Notes: generated by a model not told the origin, from the letters alone. A stretch of 64,000 nucleotides of DNA from Micromonospora rubida (GCF_009908295.1 NZ_JAAALO010000006.1:248001-312000); one strand, 5' to 3'. Counted from the stretch's first letter, positions 1-8,160 are shown. Numbers and translations: made by a program.

Positions 1-475
1 CCAGGTCGAGGTGGCCGTTCATCGCCCGGCCCAGCACCGCGGCGGCCTGCCCGGCGACCAGGACGCTGGCGGCACCGCCCGGGCGCAGCGCGGCCACCAA
101 CGCGGCCACCACCGGCGCGGGGTCGTCGACCACCTCCAGCACCGAGTGGCAGAGCACCAGGTCGACGCTCGCCGGCTCGACCAGCCCGGCGAGCGCGTCG
201 CCGTCGCCCTGCACGGCGCATACCCGGTCGGCGACGCCGGCCTCGGCGGCCCGCCGGGTCAGCGCGGCCAGCGCGTCGGGGCTGGCGTCGACCACGGTGA
301 CCCGGTGCCCGGCCTGGGCCAGCGGCACGGCGAACCCGCCGGTGCCGCCGCCGACGTCGAGGACGGTGAGCAGGTCATCGGCGCGGCGGTCCAGCTCGGC
401 CCGGAGCACGGACCAGATGACGGCGGTACGGGGGGTCAACGGCGGGCCGGTGAGCCGGCCACGGGTCTGCTCCAC
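1..475 (-). CDS. class I SAM-dependent methyltransferase (3' end outside window)
   Basis: Reading leftward, a clean frame runs off the window edge after about 158 codons. It carries the glycine-rich SAM loop DVGGGTGG near residue 40, an acidic VVDASPD strand end for the ribose hydroxyls, and the later LVLCHSVLEVV and LRPGG strands of a Rossmann methyltransferase. The substrate cannot be told. I chose the GTG at 475 because a TAGGCT hexamer lies exactly 7 nt upstream, which fits a leaderless transcript; an in-frame GTG at 493 (MTRLDRVEQ) is the alternative. The long rightward frame over the same bases is an antisense shadow. Confidence 0.8.
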   Translation of the reverse strand, partial: MEQTRGRLTGPPLTPRTAVIWSVLRAELDRRADDLLTVLDVGGGTGGFAVPLAQAGHRVTVVDASPDALAALTRRAAEAGVADRVCAVQGDGDALAGLVEPASVDLVLCHSVLEVVDDPAPVVAALVAALRPGGAASVLVAGQAAAVLGRAMNGHLDL

Positions 476-482
476 ACGGTCG

Positions 483-488
483 AGCCTA
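483..488 (-). promoter_or_regulatory. -10 hexamer TAGGCT, leaderless type
   Basis: On the minus strand TAGGCT is followed by 7 nt and then the GTG at 475. No Shine-Dalgarno sequence fits that start, so transcription probably begins at or next to the start codon. Confidence 0.45.
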
Positions 489-571
489 GTCACCTGGTCC
501 AGCCGCCCGGCGCATCCGGTGGCCGGGGATCGGCGACCGGTGGAGCCGGGCGGGCTCCCGACCAGGGTGGG

Positions 572-751
572 TCAGGACTCGCCGCCGCCGGCCGGGTCCT
601 CCTCGGCACGGGACCGGCGGGCGTTGGCCACCGGGCCGTCGGTCACCGAGTACTCGCGAATCTCGGTGGTGTGCGCCGCGACCCAACCAGCATCGAGCCG
701 GGTGCGTCGGACGTTCGCCACCGCACCGTTGTAAGTGTCGTTACCCGCCAC
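572..751 (-). CDS. small hypothetical protein, 59 aa
   Basis: A short GTG-started frame encodes MAGNDTYNGAVANVRR through to EEDPAGGGES and a TGA stop. A GAGGGGG ribosome binding site lies about 8 nt before the start. The product is hydrophilic, with a basic first half and an acidic Glu/Asp/Gly-rich tail, and has no membrane segment. It sits between the partial methyltransferase and dnaE2 on the same strand. I do not recognise a family and assign no function. The ribosome binding site and non-repetitive composition make it a likely real gene. Confidence 0.6.
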   Translation of the reverse strand: MAGNDTYNGAVANVRRTRLDAGWVAAHTTEIREYSVTDGPVANARRSRAEEDPAGGGES

Positions 752-842
752 TTGCTCTTACCCCCTCATGGAACCCGGGCGACTCTGCCCGCGCGCGATC
801 AGCAAGTCTCCCTCGCGATCGCCCGCCACACTGTAACGTCGA

Positions 843-3800
843 TCACCGGAAGTCGCGGGAGGCCGGGGCGACCGGCGGCTCGATCGGGTCGAGCCGGTCG
901 GCGGTGAGACTGGTCACCCCCTCGTGCCGCTGCAACCGGCCGCGCACCACCAGGGCGGCGCTGGTCCGCGCCACCCGACGGTAGCGCTGCCACAGCCCCG
1001 GCGAGCAGGTGACGTTGAGCATCCCGGTCTCGTCCTCCAGGTTGAGGAAGGTGACCCCGCCGGCGGTGGCCGGCCGCTGCCGGTGGGTGACGATCCCGCC
1101 GACCCGGATCCGCCGACCCGGCTCCACCCGGCCGAGCCGGGCGATCGGCACCGCGCCGAGGGCGTCCAGGCGGTCCCGGATGAACCGGGCCGGGTGGCTC
1201 TCCGGCGACAGCCCGGTCGCCCACACGTCGGCGACGAGGCGGTCCACCGCCTCCATCCCCGGCAGGGTCGGGGCGCTCGTGCCGGTCACCGTGCCCGGCA
1301 GCCGGCCCGGCCGGTCCTGGGCCGCCGCCCCGGCGGCCCAGAGCGCCTGCCGCCGGGTCAGCCCGAAGCAGGCGAAGGCGTCCGCGGTGGCCAGCGCCTC
1401 CAGCTGCGCGGCGGTGAGACCCACCCGCCGGGCCAGGTCCGACATGTCCCGGTACGACCCGTGCGCCGCCCGCTCCGCCTCGATCCGCTCGGCCACCCCG
1501 TCGCCGAGGGTACGCACGCCGCCCAGCCCGAGCCGGACGGCCGGCCCGCCGAGCCCCCACTCGTGCGGGGGCTCCCCGGGGGCGCTGCCCCACCGGGTGG
1601 TCGGGGTGGATTCGAGCACCGCCTTCGCGCCGCTGGCGTTGACGTCCGGCCGGCGCACCTCCACCCCGTGCCGGCGGGCGTCGTCGACCAGGGTCTGCGG
1701 CGAGTAGAAGCCCATCGGCTGGGCGTTGAGCAGGGCGGCCAGGAACGGGCCCGGGTGGTAGCGCTTGAGCCAGGAGCTGGCGTACACCAGGTAGGCGAAG
1801 CTCATCGCGTGGCTCTCCGGGAAGCCGTAGCTGGCGAACGCGGTGAGCTTGCGGTAGACGTCGTCGGCCAGCTCCCCGGCGATGCCCCGCTCGGCCATCC
1901 CGGCGTAGAGCCGGTCGGCGATCTGCGCCATCCGCTCCACCGAGCGCTTGGCCCCCATCGCCCGGCGGAGCTGGTCGGCCCCGGCCGCGTCGAAGCCGGC
2001 CAGGTCGATGGCGAGCTGCATGAGCTGCTCCTGGAACAGCGGCACGCCGAGGGTCTTCTCCAGCGCGTTGCGCATCAGCGGATGGGCGAACGTCACCGGC
2101 TCCTGGCCGTTCTTGCGCCGGATGTACGGGTGCACCGAGCCGCCCTGGATCGGGCCGGGACGGATCAGCGCCACCTCCACCACCAGGTCGTAGAACTCGC
2201 GGGGCTTGAGCCGGGGCAGGGTGGCCATCTGGGCGCGGCTCTCCACCTGGAACACCCCGACCGAGTCGGCCCGGCAGAGCATGTCGTACACCTCGGGGTC
2301 GTCCAGCGTCATGTCGCCCAGGTCGAGGGTCTCGCCGATCATGTCGTAGCCGTAGTGCAGGGCGGAGAGCATGCCGAGGCCGAGCAGGTCGAACTTGACC
2401 AGGCCGACGGCCGCGCAGTCGTCCTTGTCCCACTGGAGCACGCTGCGGCCGGGCATCCGGCCCCACTCCACCGGGCAGACCTCGATCACCGGCCGGTCGC
2501 AGATGACCATCCCGCCGGAGTGGATGCCCAGGTGCCGGGGGAACGTCTGCAACTCGTCGGCGTACGCGACGACCTGCTCCGGGATGCCCTCCACGTCGAC
2601 CGACGCGACGGAGCCCCAGCGGTCGATCTGTTTGCTCCAGGCGTCCTGCTGGCCGGGCGAGAAGCCGAACGCCTTCGCCACGTCCCGCACCGCCGACCGG
2701 GGCCGGTACGAGATGACGTTGGCGACCTGGGCGGTGTGCTCCCGGCCGTACCGGGCGTAGACGTGCTGGATCACCTCCTCCCGGCGGTCGGACTCGATGT
2801 CGACGTCGATGTCGGGTGGGCCGTCGCGCTCCGGGGCGAGGAAGCGCTCGAAGAGCAGCCGGTGCCGGACGGCGTCCACGTTGGTGATCCGCAGCGCGTA
2901 GCAGACCGCCGAGTTCGCCGCCGACCCCCGACCCTGGCAGTAGATGTCCTGCTGGCGGCAGAACGCGACGATGTCGTACACCACCAGGAAGTAGCCGGGG
3001 AAGCCCAGCTCCTCGATCATCCGCAGCTCGTGGTCGAGCTGCCGGTACGCGTCCGGGTGCGCCTCGCGGGGGCCGTACCGCTCCTGGGCCCCCCGCTCCG
3101 TCAGGTGGCGCAGCCAGGTCATCTCGGTGTGCCCCGGCGGCACCGGGTACGCCGGCAGCCGGGGCGCCACGAGCTGGAGGTCGAACGCCAGCTCCGCGCC
3201 GAACTCGGCGGCCCGGGCCACCGCACCCGGGTACGCGGCGAACCGGGCCGCCATCTCCTCCCCGCTGCGCAGGTGCGCGGTGGACGCGGCGGGCAGCCAG
3301 CCGTCGATCTCGTCCAGGCTGCGCCGGGCCCGCACCGCGGCCAGGGTGGTGGCCAGCCGGCGTCGGCCCGGCGTGGCGTAGTGCACGTTGTTCGTGGCCA
3401 CCGTGGGCAGCCCCGCCGCAACGGCCAGCTCGGCGAGGGCGTCGTTGCGGTCGGCGTCGACCGGATGGCCGTGGTCGGTCAGCTCCACCGCCACCGTGGC
3501 CGCCCCGAACAGCGCGGTCAGCCGGTCCAGCTCCCGGGCCGCCGCGTCGACGCCCTCGGTGAGCAGGGCCGCCGGCACGTGCCCCTTGCGGCAGCCGGTG
3601 AGCACCAGCACGTGGTCGCGCAGCTCGGCGGCGACCTCCTCCAACTCGCCGTAGTCCGGGCGGCCCTTCTCCCCGCCGCGTAGCTGGGCGCGGGCGATGG
3701 TGCGGGCCAGCCGGGCGTACCCCTCGGGGCCGTGGGCCAGGGCGAGCAGGTGGGTGCCGCGCGGGTCGGCCTCGCCGTTCTGCGGGCCGGGCAGGCCCAG

Positions 3801-4220
3801 CGACAGCTCCGCGCCGATCACCGTGGGCAGCCCCAGCGTACGGGCCGACTCGGCGAAGCGGACCACGCCGTAGAAGCCGTCGTGGTCGGTGACGGCGAGC
3901 GCGGTGAGCCCGAGCCGGGCCGCCTCCTCGGCCAGTTCCTCGGGGTGGCTGGCCCCGTCCAGGAAGCTGAAGTTGCTGTGCGCGTGCAACTCGGCGTAGG
4001 GCACCGCGCCGCCGGGGCGGGACAGCTCCGGCGGCCGGTACGGCTCCCGGCGGCGGCCCCAGGCCGGCCCGTCGCCCCCGTCGGCGTCGACGGCGAGCGG
4101 GTCCACCACGTGCAGGTGCCGCCCGCCCGCCGTACCGCCCGCCGTACCGTCGCCGGATCGCCCGGAGAGCACCCGCTCCAGCTCCACCCACGGCATCCGC
4201 GGATTGTGGAAACTCACCAC
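843..4220 (-). CDS. dnaE2: error-prone DNA polymerase III alpha subunit DnaE2
   Basis: This is the C-family polymerase of the actinobacterial SOS mutasome, which extends across lesions with ImuA' and ImuB and causes damage-induced mutation. An N-terminal PHP domain begins with HAHSNF at about residue 79. The catalytic aspartates lie in PDIDVDI (about 468-474) and in KFDLLGLG (about 610). Helix-hairpin-helix and OB-fold segments close the protein (IRVGGIVTHRQ near the C terminus). Length 1125 aa is normal for DnaE2 and shorter than replicative DnaE1. It starts with two adjacent GTG codons (4220 or 4217) behind a GGGGG ribosome binding site. It is the last gene of the leftward HEPN-imuA'-imuB-dnaE2 operon, separated from imuB by a large hairpin. 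Confidence 0.95.
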   Translation of the reverse strand: MVSFHNPRMPWVELERVLSGRSGDGTAGGTAGGRHLHVVDPLAVDADGGDGPAWGRRREPYRPPELSRPGGAVPYAELHAHSNFSFLDGASHPEELAEEAARLGLTALAVTDHDGFYGVVRFAESARTLGLPTVIGAELSLGLPGPQNGEADPRGTHLLALAHGPEGYARLARTIARAQLRGGEKGRPDYGELEEVAAELRDHVLVLTGCRKGHVPAALLTEGVDAAARELDRLTALFGAATVAVELTDHGHPVDADRNDALAELAVAAGLPTVATNNVHYATPGRRRLATTLAAVRARRSLDEIDGWLPAASTAHLRSGEEMAARFAAYPGAVARAAEFGAELAFDLQLVAPRLPAYPVPPGHTEMTWLRHLTERGAQERYGPREAHPDAYRQLDHELRMIEELGFPGYFLVVYDIVAFCRQQDIYCQGRGSAANSAVCYALRITNVDAVRHRLLFERFLAPERDGPPDIDVDIESDRREEVIQHVYARYGREHTAQVANVISYRPRSAVRDVAKAFGFSPGQQDAWSKQIDRWGSVASVDVEGIPEQVVAYADELQTFPRHLGIHSGGMVICDRPVIEVCPVEWGRMPGRSVLQWDKDDCAAVGLVKFDLLGLGMLSALHYGYDMIGETLDLGDMTLDDPEVYDMLCRADSVGVFQVESRAQMATLPRLKPREFYDLVVEVALIRPGPIQGGSVHPYIRRKNGQEPVTFAHPLMRNALEKTLGVPLFQEQLMQLAIDLAGFDAAGADQLRRAMGAKRSVERMAQIADRLYAGMAERGIAGELADDVYRKLTAFASYGFPESHAMSFAYLVYASSWLKRYHPGPFLAALLNAQPMGFYSPQTLVDDARRHGVEVRRPDVNASGAKAVLESTPTTRWGSAPGEPPHEWGLGGPAVRLGLGGVRTLGDGVAERIEAERAAHGSYRDMSDLARRVGLTAAQLEALATADAFACFGLTRRQALWAAGAAAQDRPGRLPGTVTGTSAPTLPGMEAVDRLVADVWATGLSPESHPARFIRDRLDALGAVPIARLGRVEPGRRIRVGGIVTHRQRPATAGGVTFLNLEDETGMLNVTCSPGLWQRYRRVARTSAALVVRGRLQRHEGVTSLTADRLDPIEPPVAPASRDFR

Positions 4221-4232
4221 GCCCCCGGCTCG

Positions 4233-4288
4233 GCGGAGATCTTGGAAGATTCCGGCCCCTGGAGGGGCCCAAATCTTCCAAGATCCGC
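4233..4288 (-). terminator. large imperfect hairpin between imuB and dnaE2
   Basis: Arms at 4233-4260 and 4263-4288 pair over about 24 positions, with a 2-nt bulge and a 2-nt mismatch around a 2-nt loop. The core TCTTGGAAGATT of one arm meets AATCTTCCAAGA of the other. It begins about 20 nt after the imuB stop and ends just before the dnaE2 ribosome binding site. No T-run follows, so it may act as a partial terminator, an RNA-processing site or an mRNA stabiliser. Confidence 0.55.
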
Positions 4289-4307
4289 AGGCAGGGCGGC
4301 CCGCCGG

Positions 4308-6110
4308 TCAGTCATAGATGGCCTCCACCAGCCACTGGCCGGCCTCGATCGCGAGGAGGAGGGCGGCGCCATCGGCCAGGCAGACCTGGAACCGGGCCCG
4401 GCGGCGGGCCTCGGCCGGCGCCCACCAGCGCTCGTCCACCGGCCACGGGCCGGCCCAGCCGACGATGTCCACCGGACGGGCCGTGCCGACCACCAGTCGG
4501 GCGGGGGCGGCGCTCACCTGGAGCCGGGCGCTGACCCCGACCGGCTCGCCAACGGCGTCGTACACCGTCGCGGCCAGCGGCGCGGGGAGCACCACGGCCG
4601 GCGCGGGCGGCGGAAGGCGCCCCGGCCACGGGGGAACACCGGCCCCGGCGGCACCATCGGACCGTGCCGACCCGGCGGCACCATCGGACCACGCCGACCC
4701 GGCGGCACCATCGGACCACGCCGACCCGGCGGGCCTGGTCGCCCGGCCCGGCACCGACACTCCACGCTGCCTGGCGGTGCCACCGGACGGCGTCGGCCCC
4801 GCCGACCGCACCGCGCCACCGGACCCCGTCGGTTGCACCGGCGCCGGCAGGGCCTCCTGGCCCGGCCAGCTGGGCTCGCCCGGGCGGGCGGGCAGCCGCT
4901 CGTCACCCCAGGGCACCAGCCGCACCTGGTCGGCCGGGGACCGCCCGCCGCCGAGCACCGCGGTGACCACCGCCTCGGGGCCGAGGATGCCCTGCACCCG
5001 GCTCAGCGCCCGGTGCGCACGCTCCCGCTCCTCGCCCGCCTCCCCCCACAGCCCGGGTTGCAGGCCGGCCTGGGCGAGCACCCCGTCGGGCACCAGCCGC
5101 AACCGGATGATCCCGGCCGTCGGCCGGGCCGGGCGGGCGCCGGGCCGCCCGGTGCTGCCGGAGAGCCAACCGTCGAGCTGCCAGCGCACCCGGTCGGCGA
5201 TGGCCGCGGCGGTGAGCAGGCCGTCGTGCCGCCAGACCCGGTGCAGCTCCTGACCGTGCGCGGTGACCGCCTCGATGCCGAGCCGGGTGCAGGCCAGGCC
5301 GTGCGCGGCCAGCCGGTCGTGCAATCGCTCAGCCAGCGCACGGGCGGCGAAGGCCGCCGCGTCCACCCGGTCGATCGGCTCGTCGTGGTCGGCGGTCACC
5401 GCCAGGTCGGCCGGGGGCTGACGGACGGCCAGCGGCCGGTGGTCCCGGCCCGCGGCGAGCCGGTGGGCCAGCACACCGTCGAACCCGAACCGGGCCAGCA
5501 CGTCCCCCGCCGGCAGCGCGGCGAAGTCCCCGAGGGTACGGATGCCGAGCCGGCGCAGCAGGTCGGCCAGGGCCGGCCGGCCGAGTGCCTCCACCGGCAG
5601 GCCCGCCAGGAATCCGGGCGTGCCGCCGGCGGGCACCACCTGCCCGACGCGGGCGGCGAGGCCGGCGGCGAACACCCCGTCGGCGATCCCCACCTGGCTC
5701 TCCACCGCGCAGGCCTGCGCGACGTGCTCGATGATCCGCTCGGCGGCTGGCTCCTCGCCGCCGAGATAGCGGCTCGGACCCCGCGCAGCCAGCGCGCAGG
5801 CGCCCGGGCGGACCACCTCGACCCCGGCGGCGACCTCCTCGACCGCGGCGACCACCGGCTCGAACGCCCGGGCGTCCCGGCCGGGATCGTGGTCGACGAC
5901 GGTCAACTGCGGGCAGCGCCCCTGCGCCTCCCGCTTGCGCAGCCCCCGGCGGACGCCCTCGGCGCGGGCCCGCTCGGAGCAGGCGACCACCCGGTTGGCG
6001 TGCAGCACGGCGACCGGCCCGACGGCCGGCACCCCGTCGACGATCTCGGCGGCGAGCACCGGCCAGTCCGGGCACCAGAGCAGCAGCGTGCGCGTCGGCA
6101 CCCCGGTCAC
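4308..6110 (-). CDS. imuB: ImuB, catalytically inactive Y-family polymerase-like protein
   Basis: ImuB links DnaE2 to the sliding clamp in the mutasome. The N terminus (LLLWCPDWPVLAAE, residues 9-22) aligns with the first motif of Y-family polymerases. The segment that should hold the catalytic S-x-D-E reads CALAARGPSRYLGGE (105-119), with no Asp-Glu pair, as expected for an inactive ImuB. Palm, finger and little-finger-like regions follow to about residue 400. After that comes a low-complexity Gly/Ala/Ser/Pro linker with a 9-residue tandem repeat (GSAWSDGAA, three copies) and a conserved C-terminal cap ending VEAIYD. The GTG start overlaps the imuA' stop as GTGA, implying coupled translation. 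Length is 600 aa. Confidence 0.9.
   Translation of the reverse strand: MTGVPTRTLLLWCPDWPVLAAEIVDGVPAVGPVAVLHANRVVACSERARAEGVRRGLRKREAQGRCPQLTVVDHDPGRDARAFEPVVAAVEEVAAGVEVVRPGACALAARGPSRYLGGEEPAAERIIEHVAQACAVESQVGIADGVFAAGLAARVGQVVPAGGTPGFLAGLPVEALGRPALADLLRRLGIRTLGDFAALPAGDVLARFGFDGVLAHRLAAGRDHRPLAVRQPPADLAVTADHDEPIDRVDAAAFAARALAERLHDRLAAHGLACTRLGIEAVTAHGQELHRVWRHDGLLTAAAIADRVRWQLDGWLSGSTGRPGARPARPTAGIIRLRLVPDGVLAQAGLQPGLWGEAGEERERAHRALSRVQGILGPEAVVTAVLGGGRSPADQVRLVPWGDERLPARPGEPSWPGQEALPAPVQPTGSGGAVRSAGPTPSGGTARQRGVSVPGRATRPAGSAWSDGAAGSAWSDGAAGSARSDGAAGAGVPPWPGRLPPPAPAVVLPAPLAATVYDAVGEPVGVSARLQVSAAPARLVVGTARPVDIVGWAGPWPVDERWWAPAEARRRARFQVCLADGAALLLAIEAGQWLVEAIYD
4645..4725. repeat. 27-bp tandem repeat inside imuB, three copies
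   Basis: Units at 4645-4671, 4672-4698 and 4699-4725 are nearly identical (CCGGCGGCACCATCGGACC plus a variable end). The unit is a multiple of three, so copy number can change without breaking imuB. It encodes the GSAWSDGAA linker repeats. Confidence 0.9.
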
Positions 6111-7090
6111 CCCGGCACCGACCGCGAACCCGGCGAGCCTGAGTCGGCCGGTGCCGAGGGACCGGCCACGGCAAGCCCGCCACGGTCGGGCGGGACGTCG
6201 GAGGCAGGCGCGCCACGACGGGGTGGGGCGTCACGACGGGGTGGGGCGTCACGACGGGGTGGGACGTCACGACGGGGTGGGACGTCGGAGGCAGACGCGC
6301 CACGACGGGGTGGGACGTCGGAGGCGGTCGGGAACGTCGGGAACACCGGGGGCGACGGGGGTACCGGGCGGAGCCGGCCGGCGGTCGACCGGCCGGTGAC
6401 GGAGGCGGTCGGGATGGCGGCCGACCGGGGGATGACCCGGGTGAGCCCGTCGCCGGGGAGCCAGACCTTGATCTCCTTGGGCCGGGCTGCCGCGCCCCGC
6501 CCTCGGGCGGAGACGGTGACCTCGCGCCGGCGCAGCCGGCCCCGGCCCTGTCCCAGCCCCTCCCAGACGCCCCGGACCACCTGCAACGTGACGTCCGCGC
6601 CGTCCCAGCGGCCGTACGGGACGAGCACGCTGCCCCGCTGCCGGGCCCGGGCCGCCAGCCGGTTGGCGACCGAGGCGGAGACGGTGGCCGGCACGGCGGC
6701 CACCACCACGTCCACCCCGTCGATCAGCGCGGCGACGACGGTGGGCCACTCCGGCCCCGGCTGCGGCACCAGGGCGAGCCGGTCCAGGGCGATCCCGGCC
6801 TCGGCCGCCGCGCCCGCGCCGAAGGTCGGCACCCCCACCACGGCGCACCACGAGCCGGCTCGGGACGCCTCGGCGAGCAGCGCCAGCACCAGCGACGTGC
6901 CGCCGCTGCGCCGGGGCTGGCCGACGGCGACCGCGATCGTGCTGCCCCGGCGCAGCCCCCGGTTGGGCAACAGGCCGGTCAGCTCGGGGGGCACCGGGAG
7001 CACCCGCTGCCCGCCGGCCGGATCCGGCGCGCTGGCCGGGCGTACCAGGCCCGCGAGCGCGGCGGAGCCGACCACCATCAGGCCCGCCAT
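6107..7090 (-). CDS. imuA: ImuA'-like RecA-fold mutasome protein
   Basis: This gene lies between the HEPN gene and imuB, overlapping imuB by 4 nt, which is the usual place for the ImuA'/SulA-like mutasome factor. The first 220 residues look like a degenerate RecA/ATPase core. A loop GQPRRSGGTSL (57-67) stands where Walker A would be but lacks the GKT ending. The following strands WCAVVGVPTFG and DVVVAAVP resemble RecA core strands. The last 100 residues are low complexity with repeated DVPPRRDAPPRRD units. The ATG at 7090 has a GGGGG ribosome binding site. The family assignment rests mainly on context and core pattern. Confidence 0.8.
   Translation of the reverse strand: MAGLMVVGSAALAGLVRPASAPDPAGGQRVLPVPPELTGLLPNRGLRRGSTIAVAVGQPRRSGGTSLVLALLAEASRAGSWCAVVGVPTFGAGAAAEAGIALDRLALVPQPGPEWPTVVAALIDGVDVVVAAVPATVSASVANRLAARARQRGSVLVPYGRWDGADVTLQVVRGVWEGLGQGRGRLRRREVTVSARGRGAAARPKEIKVWLPGDGLTRVIPRSAAIPTASVTGRSTAGRLRPVPPSPPVFPTFPTASDVPPRRGASASDVPPRRDVPPRRDAPPRRDAPPRRGAPASDVPPDRGGLAVAGPSAPADSGSPGSRSVPG
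6192..6324. repeat. 18-bp minisatellite in the imuA' tail
   Basis: Four consecutive 18-bp units (CACGACGGGGTGGGGCGT and one-base variants) occupy 6214-6285, and a fifth lies at 6301-6318. A 21-bp flanking segment is also duplicated at about 6193-6213 and 6280-6300. All spacings are multiples of three, so the frame is kept. Confidence 0.85.
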
Positions 7091-7177
7091 CGGACCTACC
7101 CCCCGTCGTGCTCGTCGTGCCGGAATCGTGCGTGCTGGGCCGCCCCGCCGATGACCAGCGCCCGCCGGGCGGCTCGC

Positions 7178-7627
7178 TCAGGCGGCCAGGCCGTCGAGCG
7201 CCGGCTGGTGGGCCAGCCCGAGGGTGCTCTCCACCACCGTCACGAACTCCTCGGCCGCCCGGAGCAGGTCGTCGGCCTGCCGGGCGGTGACCACCCGGGG
7301 GATGCCGGCCTCGGCTGCGGCACGCTTGCTGGCGCCGGCGGCGAAGAACGCTGCCCACTCGTCGAGCTCGGGGGCGACGGCGGCGAGCAGGACCCAGACG
7401 CTGGTGATCCGGTTGCGCCGGACCGGGGCGGGACGGGCACGGGCGGCGAGCAGGGCCGCGGCGGCGCGCAGCGCGGCCAGGTGGGCCGCCGCGTAGCGCA
7501 GCCCGTCGGGGCCGGTCCGGGCGGCCTCGGTCAGCCCGTGGCGGGCCACCGCGAGAAGCTGGGCCGGGGTGCGGTGCGGCAGCACGTGTGCCGGCACCGT
7601 CGGTGGCTGGGCCGGGTTGGTCGGCAT
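7178..7627 (-). CDS. SAV_6107-type HEPN domain protein heading the mutasome operon
   Basis: The product is a 149-residue all-helical, Ala/Leu-rich protein resembling the actinobacterial SAV_6107 HEPN family, members of which I recall beside dnaE2 cassettes. RYAAAH at residues 44-49 matches the R-phi-x3-H pattern of HEPN RNases, although its location in an early helix makes a catalytic role uncertain. Other landmarks are RNRITSVWVLLAAVAPELDEWA (residues about 71-92, quoted only as a helix here) and EEFVTVVESTLGL near the end. The ATG at 7627 has a GGAGGAG ribosome binding site. The gene is first in the leftward operon, 87 nt before imuA', and lies about 320 nt downstream of two LexA boxes. A role in the SOS response is inferred from position. 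Confidence 0.75.
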   Translation of the reverse strand: MPTNPAQPPTVPAHVLPHRTPAQLLAVARHGLTEAARTGPDGLRYAAAHLAALRAAAALLAARARPAPVRRNRITSVWVLLAAVAPELDEWAAFFAAGASKRAAAEAGIPRVVTARQADDLLRAAEEFVTVVESTLGLAHQPALDGLAA

Positions 7628-7723
7628 GGGCTGTCTCCTCCACGTGGCCGGGCGGGGCGCGGACGACCGGGGCCGCCGGCGCGCGGGCCGTCGAGTGGTG
7701 CGGAGGAAGACGCACCGGCGGGA

Positions 7724-7884
7724 GCCGGCCGGGTGTGGACGCTTCCCCACACCACACCCGGCCGGCGTACCGGCGGGTTCGTCGCCCGCCGCCCGGGGGT
7801 CGTGGGCGGCGGGCGACGCTCCTGCCTGTCGGGCCCGGACTCGCGACTGCCCAGGGCCCAAGGTGCGGCCCGCGAAGCCGCACC
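7724..7884 (-). other. three consecutive stem-loops in the SOS operon leader
   Basis: Perfect stems are seen at 7724-7738/7752-7766 (15 bp), 7781-7794/7804-7817 (14 bp) and 7862-7869/7877-7884 (8 bp). All lie between the LexA boxes and the HEPN start, so they would form in the roughly 320-nt 5' leader of the minus-strand transcript. Three regular hairpins in a row suggest an RNA-level control or stability element. No known Rfam class was recognised. Confidence 0.5.
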
Positions 7885-7923
7885 GCCCGGGGCCGGCGCC
7901 GCGAAACACCGCCCGGGCCGTTG

Positions 7924-7956
7924 GAACGGGTGTTCGAGGCAATCGAACACTCGTTC
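7924..7956. promoter_or_regulatory. tandem LexA (SOS) boxes
   Basis: GAACGGGTGTTC at 7924-7935 and GAACACTCGTTC at 7945-7956 both fit the actinobacterial SOS box GAAC-N4-GTTC. Their centres are 21 bp apart, two helical turns, so two LexA dimers could bind the same face. On the minus strand they lie just downstream of a TACTGT -10 candidate, where repressor would block initiation of the mutasome operon. Confidence 0.85.
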
Positions 7957-7968
7957 TAACTGCTGCTG

Positions 7969-7974
7969 ACAGTA
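7969..7974 (-). promoter_or_regulatory. candidate -10 of the mutasome operon promoter
   Basis: TACTGT on the minus strand is preceded by TTGCGT with a 19-nt spacer, which is slightly long. A start point about 7 nt further on would place both LexA boxes within the first 45 transcribed bases. Confidence 0.4.
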
Positions 7975-8154
7975 CACCCCGCGCCCGACGAAAACGCAAC
8001 GTGTGGCGGACGGCGCGGCGGGGCGACGACGGCCGGTCGGCCCCGCACGTCGGACCGGCTCCCCACACCCGACAGGACCCGACCGCCCGGCGCCCGGGCG
8101 GGGCCCGGACGGGTAACGAGCGCATGCCCCTGGGCCCCCTGACGACCACGGCGC

Positions 8155-8160
8155 TAGCCT
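8155..8160 (+). promoter_or_regulatory. -10 hexamer TAGCCT of the EamA gene
   Basis: TAGCCT is followed by 6 nt and the GTG at 8167, with no ribosome binding site, which is the leaderless pattern. Confidence 0.45.

Noticed and set aside
799..4281. Very long open frames antisense to dnaE2 and most other large genes
   Set aside because: They are the usual by-product of third-position GC bias. Their translations are Arg/Pro/Gly/Ala-rich without any domain, while the opposite strand encodes clear families.
7588..7959. Rightward frame ending in LERVFEAIEHSF over the LexA boxes
   Set aside because: It is antisense to the HEPN start and leader, has random composition, and ends inside the operators.
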